A stretch of 9,417 bases of DNA from Rickettsiales bacterium (lineage in GTDB: Bacteria > Pseudomonadota > Alphaproteobacteria > Rickettsiales > UBA1997): contig JAIRWJ010000063.1 in assembly GCA_031269065.1 (NCBI GenBank), positions 1-9,417 on the forward strand. The letters run 5' to 3'. A program made the translations under genes and the position numbers. Positions 1 to 7,001 of the stretch are shown here, in pieces. The notes below the pieces were generated by a model, which saw only the letters and a list, made by a program, of their open reading frames with translations, was not told where the DNA came from and did no database searches. Positions within the stretch are counted from its first letter, which is position 1, and the number at the start of each line of letters is the position of its first letter.

Positions 1-2
1 GG

Positions 3-77
3 AATAGTATGGGTGAGATTTGGTTGACGTGTGTCCGGTTGGCGATTTATTTTGTGATCTCTAAAAGACTTCTGTAG
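3..77 (+). CDS. Possible 3' end of an upstream gene
   Basis: One frame is open from the window edge to a TAG stop at 75-77 and encodes a short hydrophobic tail (residues such as LAIYFVISKRLL). Its stop lies inside the ribosome binding site of the peptidase gene that follows, which would suit an operon. An ATG at 9 could also start a tiny peptide. I recognise no family, and 75 bases are too few to exclude chance. Confidence 0.2.
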   Translation, partial: NSMGEIWLTCVRLAIYFVISKRLL

Positions 78-80
78 GAG
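76..80 (+). promoter_or_regulatory. Ribosome binding site of the peptidase gene
   Basis: AGGAG lies four bases before the ATG at 85. It supports that start and overlaps the stop codon of the possible upstream frame. Confidence 0.6.
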
Positions 81-84
81 TTAC

Positions 85-774
85 ATGAGGTTTGTCTTGA
101 TTGGCGGCGGGGATCTGGGGGAAAAATGTGGGTCCGCTTTGTCTGTCGACGAAGAGGTGATTGCTTTCTGTGGGCGAGAAAGAAGGAGTGTGCTGTTTGT
201 CCCGACAGCCCAGGAAGATAACCAGGGTTACTGTGATGCTTTTTTGAGAGTGTACGAGAGGCTGGGGTGTAAGGTTAAATTCTTAAAATTGTACAACGAT
301 AAGCTAAGCGCGAACGAGATTGACGATCTAGTATTTGGCTCGGATATTATCTATGTGGGTGGCGGTAGTGTGACGGGTATGCTAAAAAAATGGAGGGAAA
401 AGAATATCATTGGGAAGTTTAGGGCTGTTGCGGAGCAGAATGTGCTTCTATCCGGAGTAAGCGCCGGAGCTATGTGCTGGTGTAGCTACTGTATTAGTGA
501 TTCCAGTCCCGAAGGTGAAACTAGTAGGTCATTTTCGGAGGTGGGTTGTCCAGGTTTTCTTGACCTGAATCTATGCCCTCATTTTAACGAGGTTGGCAGA
601 AGGGATTTTACCGTTGAGTTATCCAAAAAAACTGGAAGAACCTACTATGGAGTGAGCAATAATGCAGCTATTTTTGTTGATAACATGAAGATTAGTTTTT
701 TTAGAACAAACAATTTGGCTAATGCCTATAAAGTTACACCAGAGGGAGAAGTTGACATCCTAATTAATACTTAA
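85..774 (+). CDS. Peptidase E-like serine hydrolase (family S51)
   Basis: The 229-residue protein fits the class I glutamine-amidotransferase-like fold of S51 peptidases, cytoplasmic enzymes that in characterised members cleave N-terminal Asp-X dipeptides. It begins with the strand and glycine turn LIGGGD (residues 5-10). The YVGGGS turn is at 90-95, and the nucleophile elbow G-V-S-A-G-A at 124-129 gives Ser126 as nucleophile. The segment LCPHFNE (163-169) supplies the likely catalytic His166. Length is normal for the family. No signal peptide is seen. The ATG is set by a good ribosome binding site. G+C is near 50% in the first part, higher than the sugar genes to the right. It could instead be a cyanophycinase-related member with another peptide substrate; the family is secure, the substrate is not. 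Confidence 0.85.
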   Translation: MRFVLIGGGDLGEKCGSALSVDEEVIAFCGRERRSVLFVPTAQEDNQGYCDAFLRVYERLGCKVKFLKLYNDKLSANEIDDLVFGSDIIYVGGGSVTGMLKKWREKNIIGKFRAVAEQNVLLSGVSAGAMCWCSYCISDSSPEGETSRSFSEVGCPGFLDLNLCPHFNEVGRRDFTVELSKKTGRTYYGVSNNAAIFVDNMKISFFRTNNLANAYKVTPEGEVDILINT

Positions 775-828
775 GATAAATTGTATTTAGAAGAAATTTA
801 TACTATTTAATAATAAATAATAAAAGGA
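775..828 (+). other. AT-rich spacer before the aspS-like gene
   Basis: The spacer is almost pure A/T. A TATACT at 799-804 resembles a -10 box, but no -35 box lies at proper spacing. AAGGA abuts the ATG at 829, too close to serve it, whereas it sits nine bases before an in-frame TTG at 838. The real start of the synthetase may therefore be the TTG. Confidence 0.3.
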
Positions 829-2283
829 ATGCTTGTTTTGACTGAGGACAGAAGCCTAGTGAGGGACTTGGTGGTGGGAGCGCAGAACTTGAAAAACCGC
901 ACTCTTACGGTCTGGGTTAATGATTTGGATAGGATTGATAGTTGTACCTATAGGGGTGCACTCTACGACAGAAGTGGAATATTGGAGAATGTCTTTTTCC
1001 ATCTGGAGAATGGAGTAAACTGTCAAAAGTTAGAAAATGGTATTAACTACAGCTTCCTTATCGAGAAAGCGAAGTTTTCTAATGAAAGGTATCATCTGTA
1101 CGTTAGCAGTATTAGACAAAATGTAAATTCTCTTGCCGAAAATGTCAAAAAATACACTGATTATGCTAACTGCCACGGTAAAGAGGCAGATTTTAACAGA
1201 GTCGTTTGTCTCAGAAGCAGTAAATTGCAGCGTATTCTGAGAACAAAAAGTAGAATAAAGGAGATAGTCGAAAATATATTGAAAAACAACGATTTCTGTT
1301 ACGTAGAGACTCCATTTGTAACGAGAAGTATCTACGAATATACGGACAACGATTTTTATGTAATTTCAGCGTTGAGGCCAGGTGAGGTCAGTCATTTGGT
1401 ACAATCTCCTCAATTATACAAGCAAATGTTAATGGCATCTGGGATCGAAAGGTATTATCAGGTTACAAGGAATTTTAGGGCGGAAAAGGGAGATAAGACT
1501 CATGTCCAAGAATTTACTCAGATAGACTTAGAGCTTGTTGAGGATTCTAGGGAAAAAATTATGGCAATAATGGAAAAAATAATAGCCGAGATATTTTTTG
1601 AGCTCTATGGTGTCAGAGTATTCTTGCCATTTGCTCACCGTAAGGTACCCAGTAAACTGAACTTAGAAAATTTCGAGAAGGGTATTCTTGAATTTGAGTG
1701 GGGTTGTTGAAGAGTCCTTGGCAAGAAGAGTTGGCTATAGGATTTTGCCAAATCATCATGTTATGACACAGCCTTATTTCAGGAACGGAGAAAATTGGAG
1801 AAACGTAATAAAAAACCAATCGATTTATTGAACCTTACCGGCAGTGGATTTGACCTATATGTTAATGGGCTGGAAATAGCTGGAGGCGACATAAGAATTA
1901 ACGATGTAGAGTTACAAAAAACGATTTTAAAAATGTACGGGTTCTCGGAAAAGAAAATTAGAGAACAGTTCTCGGCCCTAATAAATGCGTTGAATATTGG
2001 AGTTCCAGTACACGGTGGTTTTGCAATTGGTTTAGACAGATTGACAATGATGTTTGCTAATGAAGGTGACATTAGGACGGTTTTGGCTTTTCCAAGTAAT
2101 AACGACAATTCATCTTTTATTACAGGCAATCCCTACGAGCCAGGCAGGAGAGAGCTAAAAAAGCTGGGTTTTGTGCGTTTCAGTGATGTGTATTTGGGGA
2201 TTATAATTATCTCCATAGTGGCATTTTTTTCTTTTCTAGGGATTTTATCAATTTTAAAAAACAAATATGAGCGTAGACGATAA
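829..2283 (+). pseudogene. aspS: Aspartyl-tRNA synthetase, frameshifted, GAD-less, with membrane tail
   Basis: Class II synthetase that would charge tRNA-Asp. Frame 1 from 829 holds an OB-fold-like N-terminus, motif 1 (about residues 139-163), the aspartate-pocket QSPQLYKQ (192-199) and motif 2 with FR at 216-217 and QEFTQIDLE (227-235), then stops at 1708-1710. Homology continues in the +1 frame (about 1690-1815), including HHVMTQPYF, which matches the HHPFTSP region of bacterial AspRS. It then returns to frame 1 with NGLEIAGGDIRIND and motif 3 GLDR (2029-2040). The two shifts cancel. The restored chain would be about 484 residues against about 590 for bacterial AspRS, because the GAD insert is absent. 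After the normal end (near LKKLGF) a hydrophobic helix (2194-2256) and KNKYERRR follow. It may be a pseudogene, a sequence with two homopolymer errors, or a gene using programmed frameshifting. Confidence 0.8.
1797..1816 (+). promoter_or_regulatory. Candidate -1 frameshift site in aspS
   Basis: A_AAA_AAC (1810-1816) is phased exactly for -1 slippage from the middle frame (ATA AAA AAC) into frame 1, where AspRS homology resumes. GGAG (1797-1800) ends nine bases upstream, and AGGAACGGAG lies further upstream. This recalls the Shine-Dalgarno stimulator of dnaX. Only a weak CAAT/ATTG hairpin is visible downstream. A homopolymer indel explains the same frame change, so the functional reading is inference. 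Confidence 0.35.
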
Positions 2284-2755
2284 CCTTTGGTTTAAGACAT
2301 TATGGCACTCGATCTGTGTAGCAAAGTTTTTCGCCAGGTCAGTTGAGGTAAGCTATGATGAATCTTTTGAATATTTTCGAAAAATACTGGATGGCGTCAA
2401 AAACTCTGGAGCCTACACGTATGTAATCGGTAATGGCGGTAGCTGTAGTATAGCCTCCCATATCTCCGAGGACATACTTAATCACTGTGGAATTCGTTCT
2501 GTCGCACTAAGCGATGGTTCTCTGATCACATGTTTTGCAAATGACTACGGTTTTGAAAATGTTTACAGAAAATCTTTGGGCACTCTATTGTATGATAATA
2601 ATGCGCTAGTGGTTGTGTCGACGAGCTCTGGTAATTCGCCAAACCTGATCAAAGCCGTAGAATTGGCTATAGCCAGAAAAATCAGAGTTATAGCCTTGAC
2701 ATCTTTTAGTTGGGAAAATCGGCTTAATACACCGTGCCAAACTCAGAGAACCTAA
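2267..2755 (+). pseudogene. gmhA: Truncated GmhA-like sedoheptulose-7-phosphate isomerase
   Basis: This SIS-domain protein would isomerise sedoheptulose-7-phosphate to heptose-7-phosphate for lipopolysaccharide or capsule heptose. Visible landmarks are the GNGGS phosphate loop (residues 55-59), SEDI with the likely catalytic Glu68, the FANDYGFE segment (90-97) and STSSGNSPN (118-126). Family likeness ends near VIALTSF (141-147, about base 2707), and the rest of the open frame to 2755 looks like read-through. GmhA proteins run to about 190-200 residues and carry a second catalytic histidine near the C-terminus, which is missing, so activity is unlikely. The ATG overlaps the end of aspS by 17 bases and has no clear ribosome binding site. 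The +1 frame after about 2712 reads VGKIGLI, faintly like the next family segment, so a frameshift may precede the break. Confidence 0.75.
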
Positions 2756-3162
2756 AACCCTTTGAATTCACTTCCAACCAAAGCCGAGATGAAGCCAGGA
2801 AAAATGGGACCATAGGTGGCAGAAAGTCAGGAGAGGCTAGAAGACATAAGAAATTTCTTAGAGAAATATTTGAAAGTATTCTTGATATAGAGATTGATTA
2901 TGGGGATAAAATCATTACAAACAAAGAAGCAATGGCCCTAGGTGTTCTCAGAAAAGCCATGGAGGGAGACCTGAGGGCCTTTGAGCTGATTAGAGATACG
3001 GTGGGAGAGGAGCCAGTGGACCGGATGGCTAGCACCGATTCGGAGGGCAATGACCCAGTGCCCATTATTCCTTCGGAAGAACTGCTCGCTCTCATGGAAA
3101 AAAGAAAAGCTACTCTGGATGCGAGGAAACAAAACAGAAACGGTGGAGAATCTACGAAATAA
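2734..3162 (+). CDS. Phage small terminase-like protein
   Basis: The 142-residue protein resembles small terminase subunits of tailed phages, particularly those seen in Firmicutes phages, which recognise phage DNA and hand it to the large subunit. Recognised features are an N-terminal NLKPFEF segment, a basic helix rich in K, R and G (RKNGTIGGRKSGEARRHKK in two runs, about residues 22-40), and ALGVLRKAMEGDLRAFELIRDTVGEEP in its middle. Helical K/E/R-rich residues close the chain. The start is a GTG only a few bases after gmhA homology is lost, with no good ribosome binding site, so its own promoter was probably left behind. G+C is high here (69 of 120 bases at 2941-3060). The large-subunit stub follows at once. 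The family call rests on recalled sequence style, without a search. Confidence 0.65.
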   Translation: MPNSENLKPFEFTSNQSRDEARKNGTIGGRKSGEARRHKKFLREIFESILDIEIDYGDKIITNKEAMALGVLRKAMEGDLRAFELIRDTVGEEPVDRMASTDSEGNDPVPIIPSEELLALMEKRKATLDARKQNRNGGESTK

Positions 3163-3508
3163 TTTCTACAGCTTCTATCTACACATTTATCAAGATCTGC
3201 TGGGAGCCGATGCTCTAAAAACCCGCGACTGGGAGGAGGAGCTCTGTGACTTCTCCCAGTATGAAGTCTATCTGAGGTTCCTGAGGGGAGAAAGACCTCT
3301 GGCCACCAGCGAGGCTCCGGTGCAACACGGTAAGTCGACAAAGCTCAGACTATTTGCCTGCCGGCTCATCGGACACCACGGTGACCTTAGATTTAATTTT
3401 TACACAGCCAGTGATAAACTCAGAAATGAAACACAAATCTTCATCGGCGGTATATTAGCTAGCAGATGCTACGGAATGGACTGGAATGACCTGAGCAAAC
3501 CAAAATAA
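3119..3508 (+). pseudogene. N-terminal fragment of phage large terminase
   Basis: The frame encodes the start of a packaging ATPase. It has W-x-x-E-L helix residues preceding a Walker A-type motif, APVQHGKSTKL (HGKS at 3326-3337, compare PPRHGKS in large terminases), and then a strand with YTASDKLRNETQ like the S-Y-S-x-x-L region after Walker A. The frame ends at TAA 3506-3508 after about 129 residues, whereas large terminases have roughly 400-600 with a Walker B and a C-terminal nuclease. All of that is missing and does not resume downstream in any frame I checked. The ATG at 3119 lies inside the small terminase gene in another frame, and an upstream ATG at 3050 is also open. No strong ribosome binding site marks either. 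This is a packaging-module remnant. Confidence 0.65.
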
Positions 3509-3721
3509 TTTGGAAAATCTATTCAAATATCTAATCTAGAATAATTGGATCATGTCTAAAATTTTCGTGCGCAGACCCTATTGATTTCTCTAGGTAATGT
3601 TGCTACTGTGCGCTTGGAAAGCAAGATGGCCAACGGGAGCGGGAGGGGTTTTTGCAATTTTTTCGCTTCCGGTGCTTCGTCAGAGTAATGGATTTAGGAT
3701 TAAAGTTATTGGCGATAGAAT
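3509..3721 (+). other. Intergenic stretch between terminase stub and gltA
   Basis: No recognisable gene lies on either strand. One + frame is open for about 43 codons (roughly 3559-3687) without family likeness, and the opposite strand has a similar basic open stretch. The region contains an imperfect inverted repeat and a purine-rich run (GGGAGCGGGAGGGG) followed by T runs. It must hold the promoter of gltA, but no convincing -35/-10 pair could be picked out. Confidence 0.5.
3634..3671 (+). repeat. Imperfect inverted repeat upstream of gltA
   Basis: CGGGAGCG (3634-3641) can pair with CGCTTCCG (3664-3671) in RNA, giving eight base pairs including one G-U, around a 22-base loop with GGAGGGG and two T runs. 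It is not a typical terminator, because the T runs lie in the loop. It could be a leader structure or chance. Confidence 0.25.
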
Positions 3722-4915
3722 ATGAGTGATGAGGTTGCCATTCTAGACAAACGTAGTGGTAATAATTATAGTTTCGGTTTTGTAAGGGCTAAGAAAGGTC
3801 CGTCTGCTGTAGATTTTGAAGATTTTTACGAGAAAACAGGATTTTTCATATATGATCCATCATTGAGGTCGGTGGCTCTATGCAAATCCAACATAACATT
3901 CATAGACGCAGCGAATAGCAAGCTATACTACAGAGGATATGATTTGGAAGAAATAATTATCGAACGTGATTATTTGGAAGTGGTAGCCCTTATGCTAGAA
4001 GGAAAATTTTTAGAAAACAGAGAAAGGTTGGAACTCGAAACACGTATTAGTCCAAATGTAGAAATTTATGACATAATTGTACGGGAAGCTAATTCGCTCT
4101 GTAAAAAATTTAGTCCACTGGAACTACTTCGGGTACTGCTCATGCTGATTTTGGGTCATTCTTCGTGTAACAATCCATACGAATTTATCTCCAGTATTCC
4201 AATTATCATAGCGGTGATAAATCAAAGTCTCAGTAGTAAGACAATAGGCATAGAAGACATTGTGAGAGATGGATACATTAAATCGTTTTTATCCATGTTT
4301 TTTGCTGAAAAGACAGTGGATAGTCGCGTGGTAAACCTGATAGAAAAATTCCTGATAATTCATATGGACCACGAGCAAAATGCTTCTACTACCAGCGTGA
4401 GAATTTTAACTAGCGTTGACAGCGATCTGGTCAATATAATTCTGGGTGGAATTTTAGCGCTGGAGGGGAAAAGGCATGGGGGCGCTGGTGTGGAACTCAT
4501 TAGTTTGTTGGAAAGAACGAGTAGTCCGAGCGATGTTAGAAACATAATTAATTCAGTAAAAGAAAAGGGATTCAAAATACCTGGTGTTGGGCACAGGGTC
4601 TACACAATATCTGATCCACGCGCCAACATTATGAAGAAAATAATTGATAAAGATGCTCTTGTATTAAGAGATTCATTGTTTGATAAACTCAGAGAACTTG
4701 AGAAGTACGTGCTTAACGATGATTACTTCTTAGAGAGGAAATTATGTCCAAATATAGACTTCTATTCAGGTATAATTCTACATAGTCTGGGAATAAAAAA
4801 AGAGATGTTTTTAATGTTTTTTATATTGGCTCGATCAGTTGGATGGTTAGCTCACGTAAAAGAGTTAATGAATAACAAAAATAATATTATTAGGCCTAGA
4901 CAAATTTTCACTTAG
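3722..4915 (+). CDS. gltA: Citrate synthase (short, divergent)
   Basis: The 397-residue protein condenses acetyl-CoA and oxaloacetate to citrate, the entry step of the TCA cycle. Landmarks in family order are KSNITFIDA (55-63), LYYRGYDLEE (68-77), HMDHEQNAST (214-223), HGGAG with His252, GVGHRVY with His291, DPRANIMK (298-305), IDFYSGIIL with Asp346, GWLAHVKE (374-381) and RPRQIFT at the end. The three catalytic residues (His252, His291, Asp346; compare E. coli His264, His305, Asp362) are all present. It is about 30 residues shorter than E. coli GltA, mainly before SFLSMFF, and the usual HGGANE reads HGGAGVE. The ATG has no clear ribosome binding site. The gene stands alone, and its 3' end overlaps the vioA-like gene by eight bases tail-to-tail. 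Confidence 0.92.
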   Translation: MSDEVAILDKRSGNNYSFGFVRAKKGPSAVDFEDFYEKTGFFIYDPSLRSVALCKSNITFIDAANSKLYYRGYDLEEIIIERDYLEVVALMLEGKFLENRERLELETRISPNVEIYDIIVREANSLCKKFSPLELLRVLLMLILGHSSCNNPYEFISSIPIIIAVINQSLSSKTIGIEDIVRDGYIKSFLSMFFAEKTVDSRVVNLIEKFLIIHMDHEQNASTTSVRILTSVDSDLVNIILGGILALEGKRHGGAGVELISLLERTSSPSDVRNIINSVKEKGFKIPGVGHRVYTISDPRANIMKKIIDKDALVLRDSLFDKLRELEKYVLNDDYFLERKLCPNIDFYSGIILHSLGIKKEMFLMFFILARSVGWLAHVKELMNNKNNIIRPRQIFT

Positions 4916-5996
4916 TATTTATCGATATTATCTTACATATCTTCTCCACTGTTTCCCTACCCAAACCATTATATAGAGGTAGACAGACTACCCTGCTACT
5001 TATGTCTTCAGCTACTGGACATACCTGCCTTTTTACTAAATAAGATAGTTTGTTAAGAGATGGGTAAAAGTAACGACGGGGATATACATCATTATCATTT
5101 AGTATTTTACATACTTTCATTAATTCCTCTTCGTTCTTAAACAATATGGGATAATATGCATAATTGTAATCAAAACTAAAATTCGGTACTTGCCTCTTTA
5201 TATCAGAGTCAATTAAACTGTTATACAGAGCTGTTAGCTGCCCCCTCTCTTCAATTATTCTGTCTACATATCTATAGTTTGCTAGTCCCATGGCGGCATT
5301 AAATTCAGAGGCCTTTGCATTGATACCTTGACACACATAGTTACTATCGTCATACCCAAATTGCCTTATCAGACTGATTTTTTTGGCCACATCTTTGTTA
5401 TTTGTAATACAGGCTCCTCCTTCAATTGTATGAAATAATTTAGTTGCATGGAAGGAAGCAGTACACACATCGCCATAACTCATCAGAGATTTATTTTTAT
5501 ATCTGACTCCAAATGCATGGGCACCATCATAGATTACCTTCAAATCGTATTTACTTGCAATAGCCTCTATTTTATCCACATCACATGGGTATCCAAAAAC
5601 ATGAACCGCTAGAATTGCCCTAGTTTTTTCAGTTATAGATTTTTCTATTAGGTTTGCATCTATATTAAAATCACCTTCATTCACGTCAACAAATATTGGA
5701 TTACAACCCTGCCAGAGTATTGAGGTTGTGGAAGCCACAAAGGAGAATGGGGTTGTTATTACCTCTCCCCCTTCTATTTTCAAGGCCTTCAGTGCGATCT
5801 GCAGAGATAAAGTTCCATTAGCAATAAAATATAAAAATCCAGAGTCCAGGTACTTTTCCAACTTCTTTTCCAGTTTTCTAATAAGAGGACCATTGTTCGT
5901 CAAAACTCTGCTGCTAAATATCTTATCGAGATAAGCGTCATATTCCTTCCTAGGAGGCATAAATGGTTTGGTGACTAGTATGCTTTCATTTTTCAT
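4908..5996 (-). CDS. vioA: dTDP-4-keto-6-deoxyglucose aminotransferase (VioA-like)
   Basis: This is a 362-residue PLP enzyme of the DegT/DnrJ/EryC1 family. Seen in order are VTKPFMPP (8-15), LTNNGP (32-37), TTPFSFVAS (81-89), YDGAHAFG with Asp157 that would contact the PLP ring nitrogen, and SFHATK with Lys186 as the Schiff-base lysine, followed by IEGGA. NAKASEFNAAMG comes later, and the C-terminal RYFYPSL is typical of the fold. The TKPF, TNNGP and SFHATK blocks resemble VioA, which makes dTDP-4-amino-4,6-dideoxyglucose (viosamine). QdtB/FdtB-type 3-aminotransferases need a ketoisomerase, and none is present. The start overlaps the end of rmlB by 11 bases, so translation is probably coupled. 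The exact position aminated and the epimer remain inference. Confidence 0.82.
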   Translation of the reverse strand: MKNESILVTKPFMPPRKEYDAYLDKIFSSRVLTNNGPLIRKLEKKLEKYLDSGFLYFIANGTLSLQIALKALKIEGGEVITTPFSFVASTTSILWQGCNPIFVDVNEGDFNIDANLIEKSITEKTRAILAVHVFGYPCDVDKIEAIASKYDLKVIYDGAHAFGVRYKNKSLMSYGDVCTASFHATKLFHTIEGGACITNNKDVAKKISLIRQFGYDDSNYVCQGINAKASEFNAAMGLANYRYVDRIIEERGQLTALYNSLIDSDIKRQVPNFSFDYNYAYYPILFKNEEELMKVCKILNDNDVYPRRYFYPSLNKLSYLVKRQVCPVAEDISSRVVCLPLYNGLGRETVEKICKIISINTK

Positions 5997-6984
5997 ATCT
6001 ATTTCTCATATACCAGTTTATAGTCTCTAAAATTCCCACCTCAAAGTTTTTCTCCGGGTACCAATTTATTTCTCTACGTAATTTTTCACAGTTAAGTGAA
6101 TACTTTTTGTCATGTCCTGGTCTATCATCCACAAATGTGATCAGTTTTCTGCTACTCTCCGTACTTTTGGAGTACTTTTCGTCATATATATCGCATATAG
6201 TTTCGGCGACGTCGACATTCGATTTTTCGCTGGCAGCTCCAATATTGTACGTATTATTAGCCCTACCTCTATGGAGTAGCAAATCAATCGCTCTGCAGCT
6301 ATCTAATACATATGTCCAGTCCCGTATGTTTTTTCCATCACCGTACAAAGGAATTGGCCTCCTCTCTACAACATTTTTTATTATTTTCGGAATTAATTTT
6401 TCTACATGCTGCCGAGGACCATAGTTGTTTGAGCAGCGTGGTATGATTGCCCTCAGGCCATAGGTTTTAGCATAGGCTTCCACTAACATATCGGAACTAG
6501 CCTTAGAGGCAGAATAGGGTGAACTTGGTCTATATGGAGAATTTTCATAAAAACAGTCTGAAGTTTCGCCCACACTGCCATACACTTCGTCAGTCGACAT
6601 TTGAATAAACAACTTATCTTCTCCAGAATCCCACATTTTTCTGGCTGTATCCAATAATACAAAAGTTCCTTTTATATTGCTGTTTACAAAAACTTCAGGG
6701 CTATCTATGGAATTATCTACATGACTCTCTGCAGCAAAGTGGATAACAGTATCTATGGAAAAATTTTTAAATGTATTTTCAACTAATTTTCTATTGGTAA
6801 CATTGGCTTCAATAAAATAATAATTTTCAAATTCATTAACTTCATCTAGATTTCTGAGATCTCCTGCATAGCTGAGTTTATCAACATTTATAATATTAAA
6901 TCTACTACCATATTTTTTTAAAAAATATGTTATAAAGTTTGATCCTATAAAACCTGCCCCTCCCGTTACTAAAATGTTTTTCAT
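5986..6984 (-). CDS. rmlB: dTDP-glucose 4,6-dehydratase
   Basis: The 332-residue extended short-chain dehydrogenase/reductase converts dTDP-glucose to dTDP-4-keto-6-deoxyglucose, using bound NAD. The Rossmann motif TGGAGFIGS is at residues 7-15, and Asp35 (NVDKLSYAG) would bind the NAD ribose. HFAAESHVD is at 82-90. The dehydratase signature S-T-D-E-V (130-134) supplies the Asp132/Glu133 pair, and Y157-S-A-S-K161 is the catalytic Tyr/Lys. NNYGPRQ, PLYGDGKNIRDW and DRPGHDKKY, all diagnostic of RmlB, follow. Length is near normal (about 340-360). GGAG seven bases before the ATG is a good ribosome binding site. It lies 17 bases after rmlA and overlaps the aminotransferase, so it is clearly the middle gene of a three-step cassette. 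Confidence 0.95.
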   Translation of the reverse strand: MKNILVTGGAGFIGSNFITYFLKKYGSRFNIINVDKLSYAGDLRNLDEVNEFENYYFIEANVTNRKLVENTFKNFSIDTVIHFAAESHVDNSIDSPEVFVNSNIKGTFVLLDTARKMWDSGEDKLFIQMSTDEVYGSVGETSDCFYENSPYRPSSPYSASKASSDMLVEAYAKTYGLRAIIPRCSNNYGPRQHVEKLIPKIIKNVVERRPIPLYGDGKNIRDWTYVLDSCRAIDLLLHRGRANNTYNIGAASEKSNVDVAETICDIYDEKYSKSTESSRKLITFVDDRPGHDKKYSLNCEKLRREINWYPEKNFEVGILETINWYMRNRYEK

Positions 6985-7001
6985 GATGACTCCAAAAATA
7001 A

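Noticed and set aside
2898..3341. Long open frame on the - strand across the terminase genes
   Set aside because: It is antisense to two frames with recognisable phage protein motifs, has low-complexity S/P/R-rich content, and is likely a by-product of the higher G+C.
3688..3729. Thirteen-codon ATG frame overlapping the gltA start, a possible leader peptide
   Set aside because: It has no ribosome binding site and no regulatory codon run (no repeated single amino acid), so chance is the simpler explanation.
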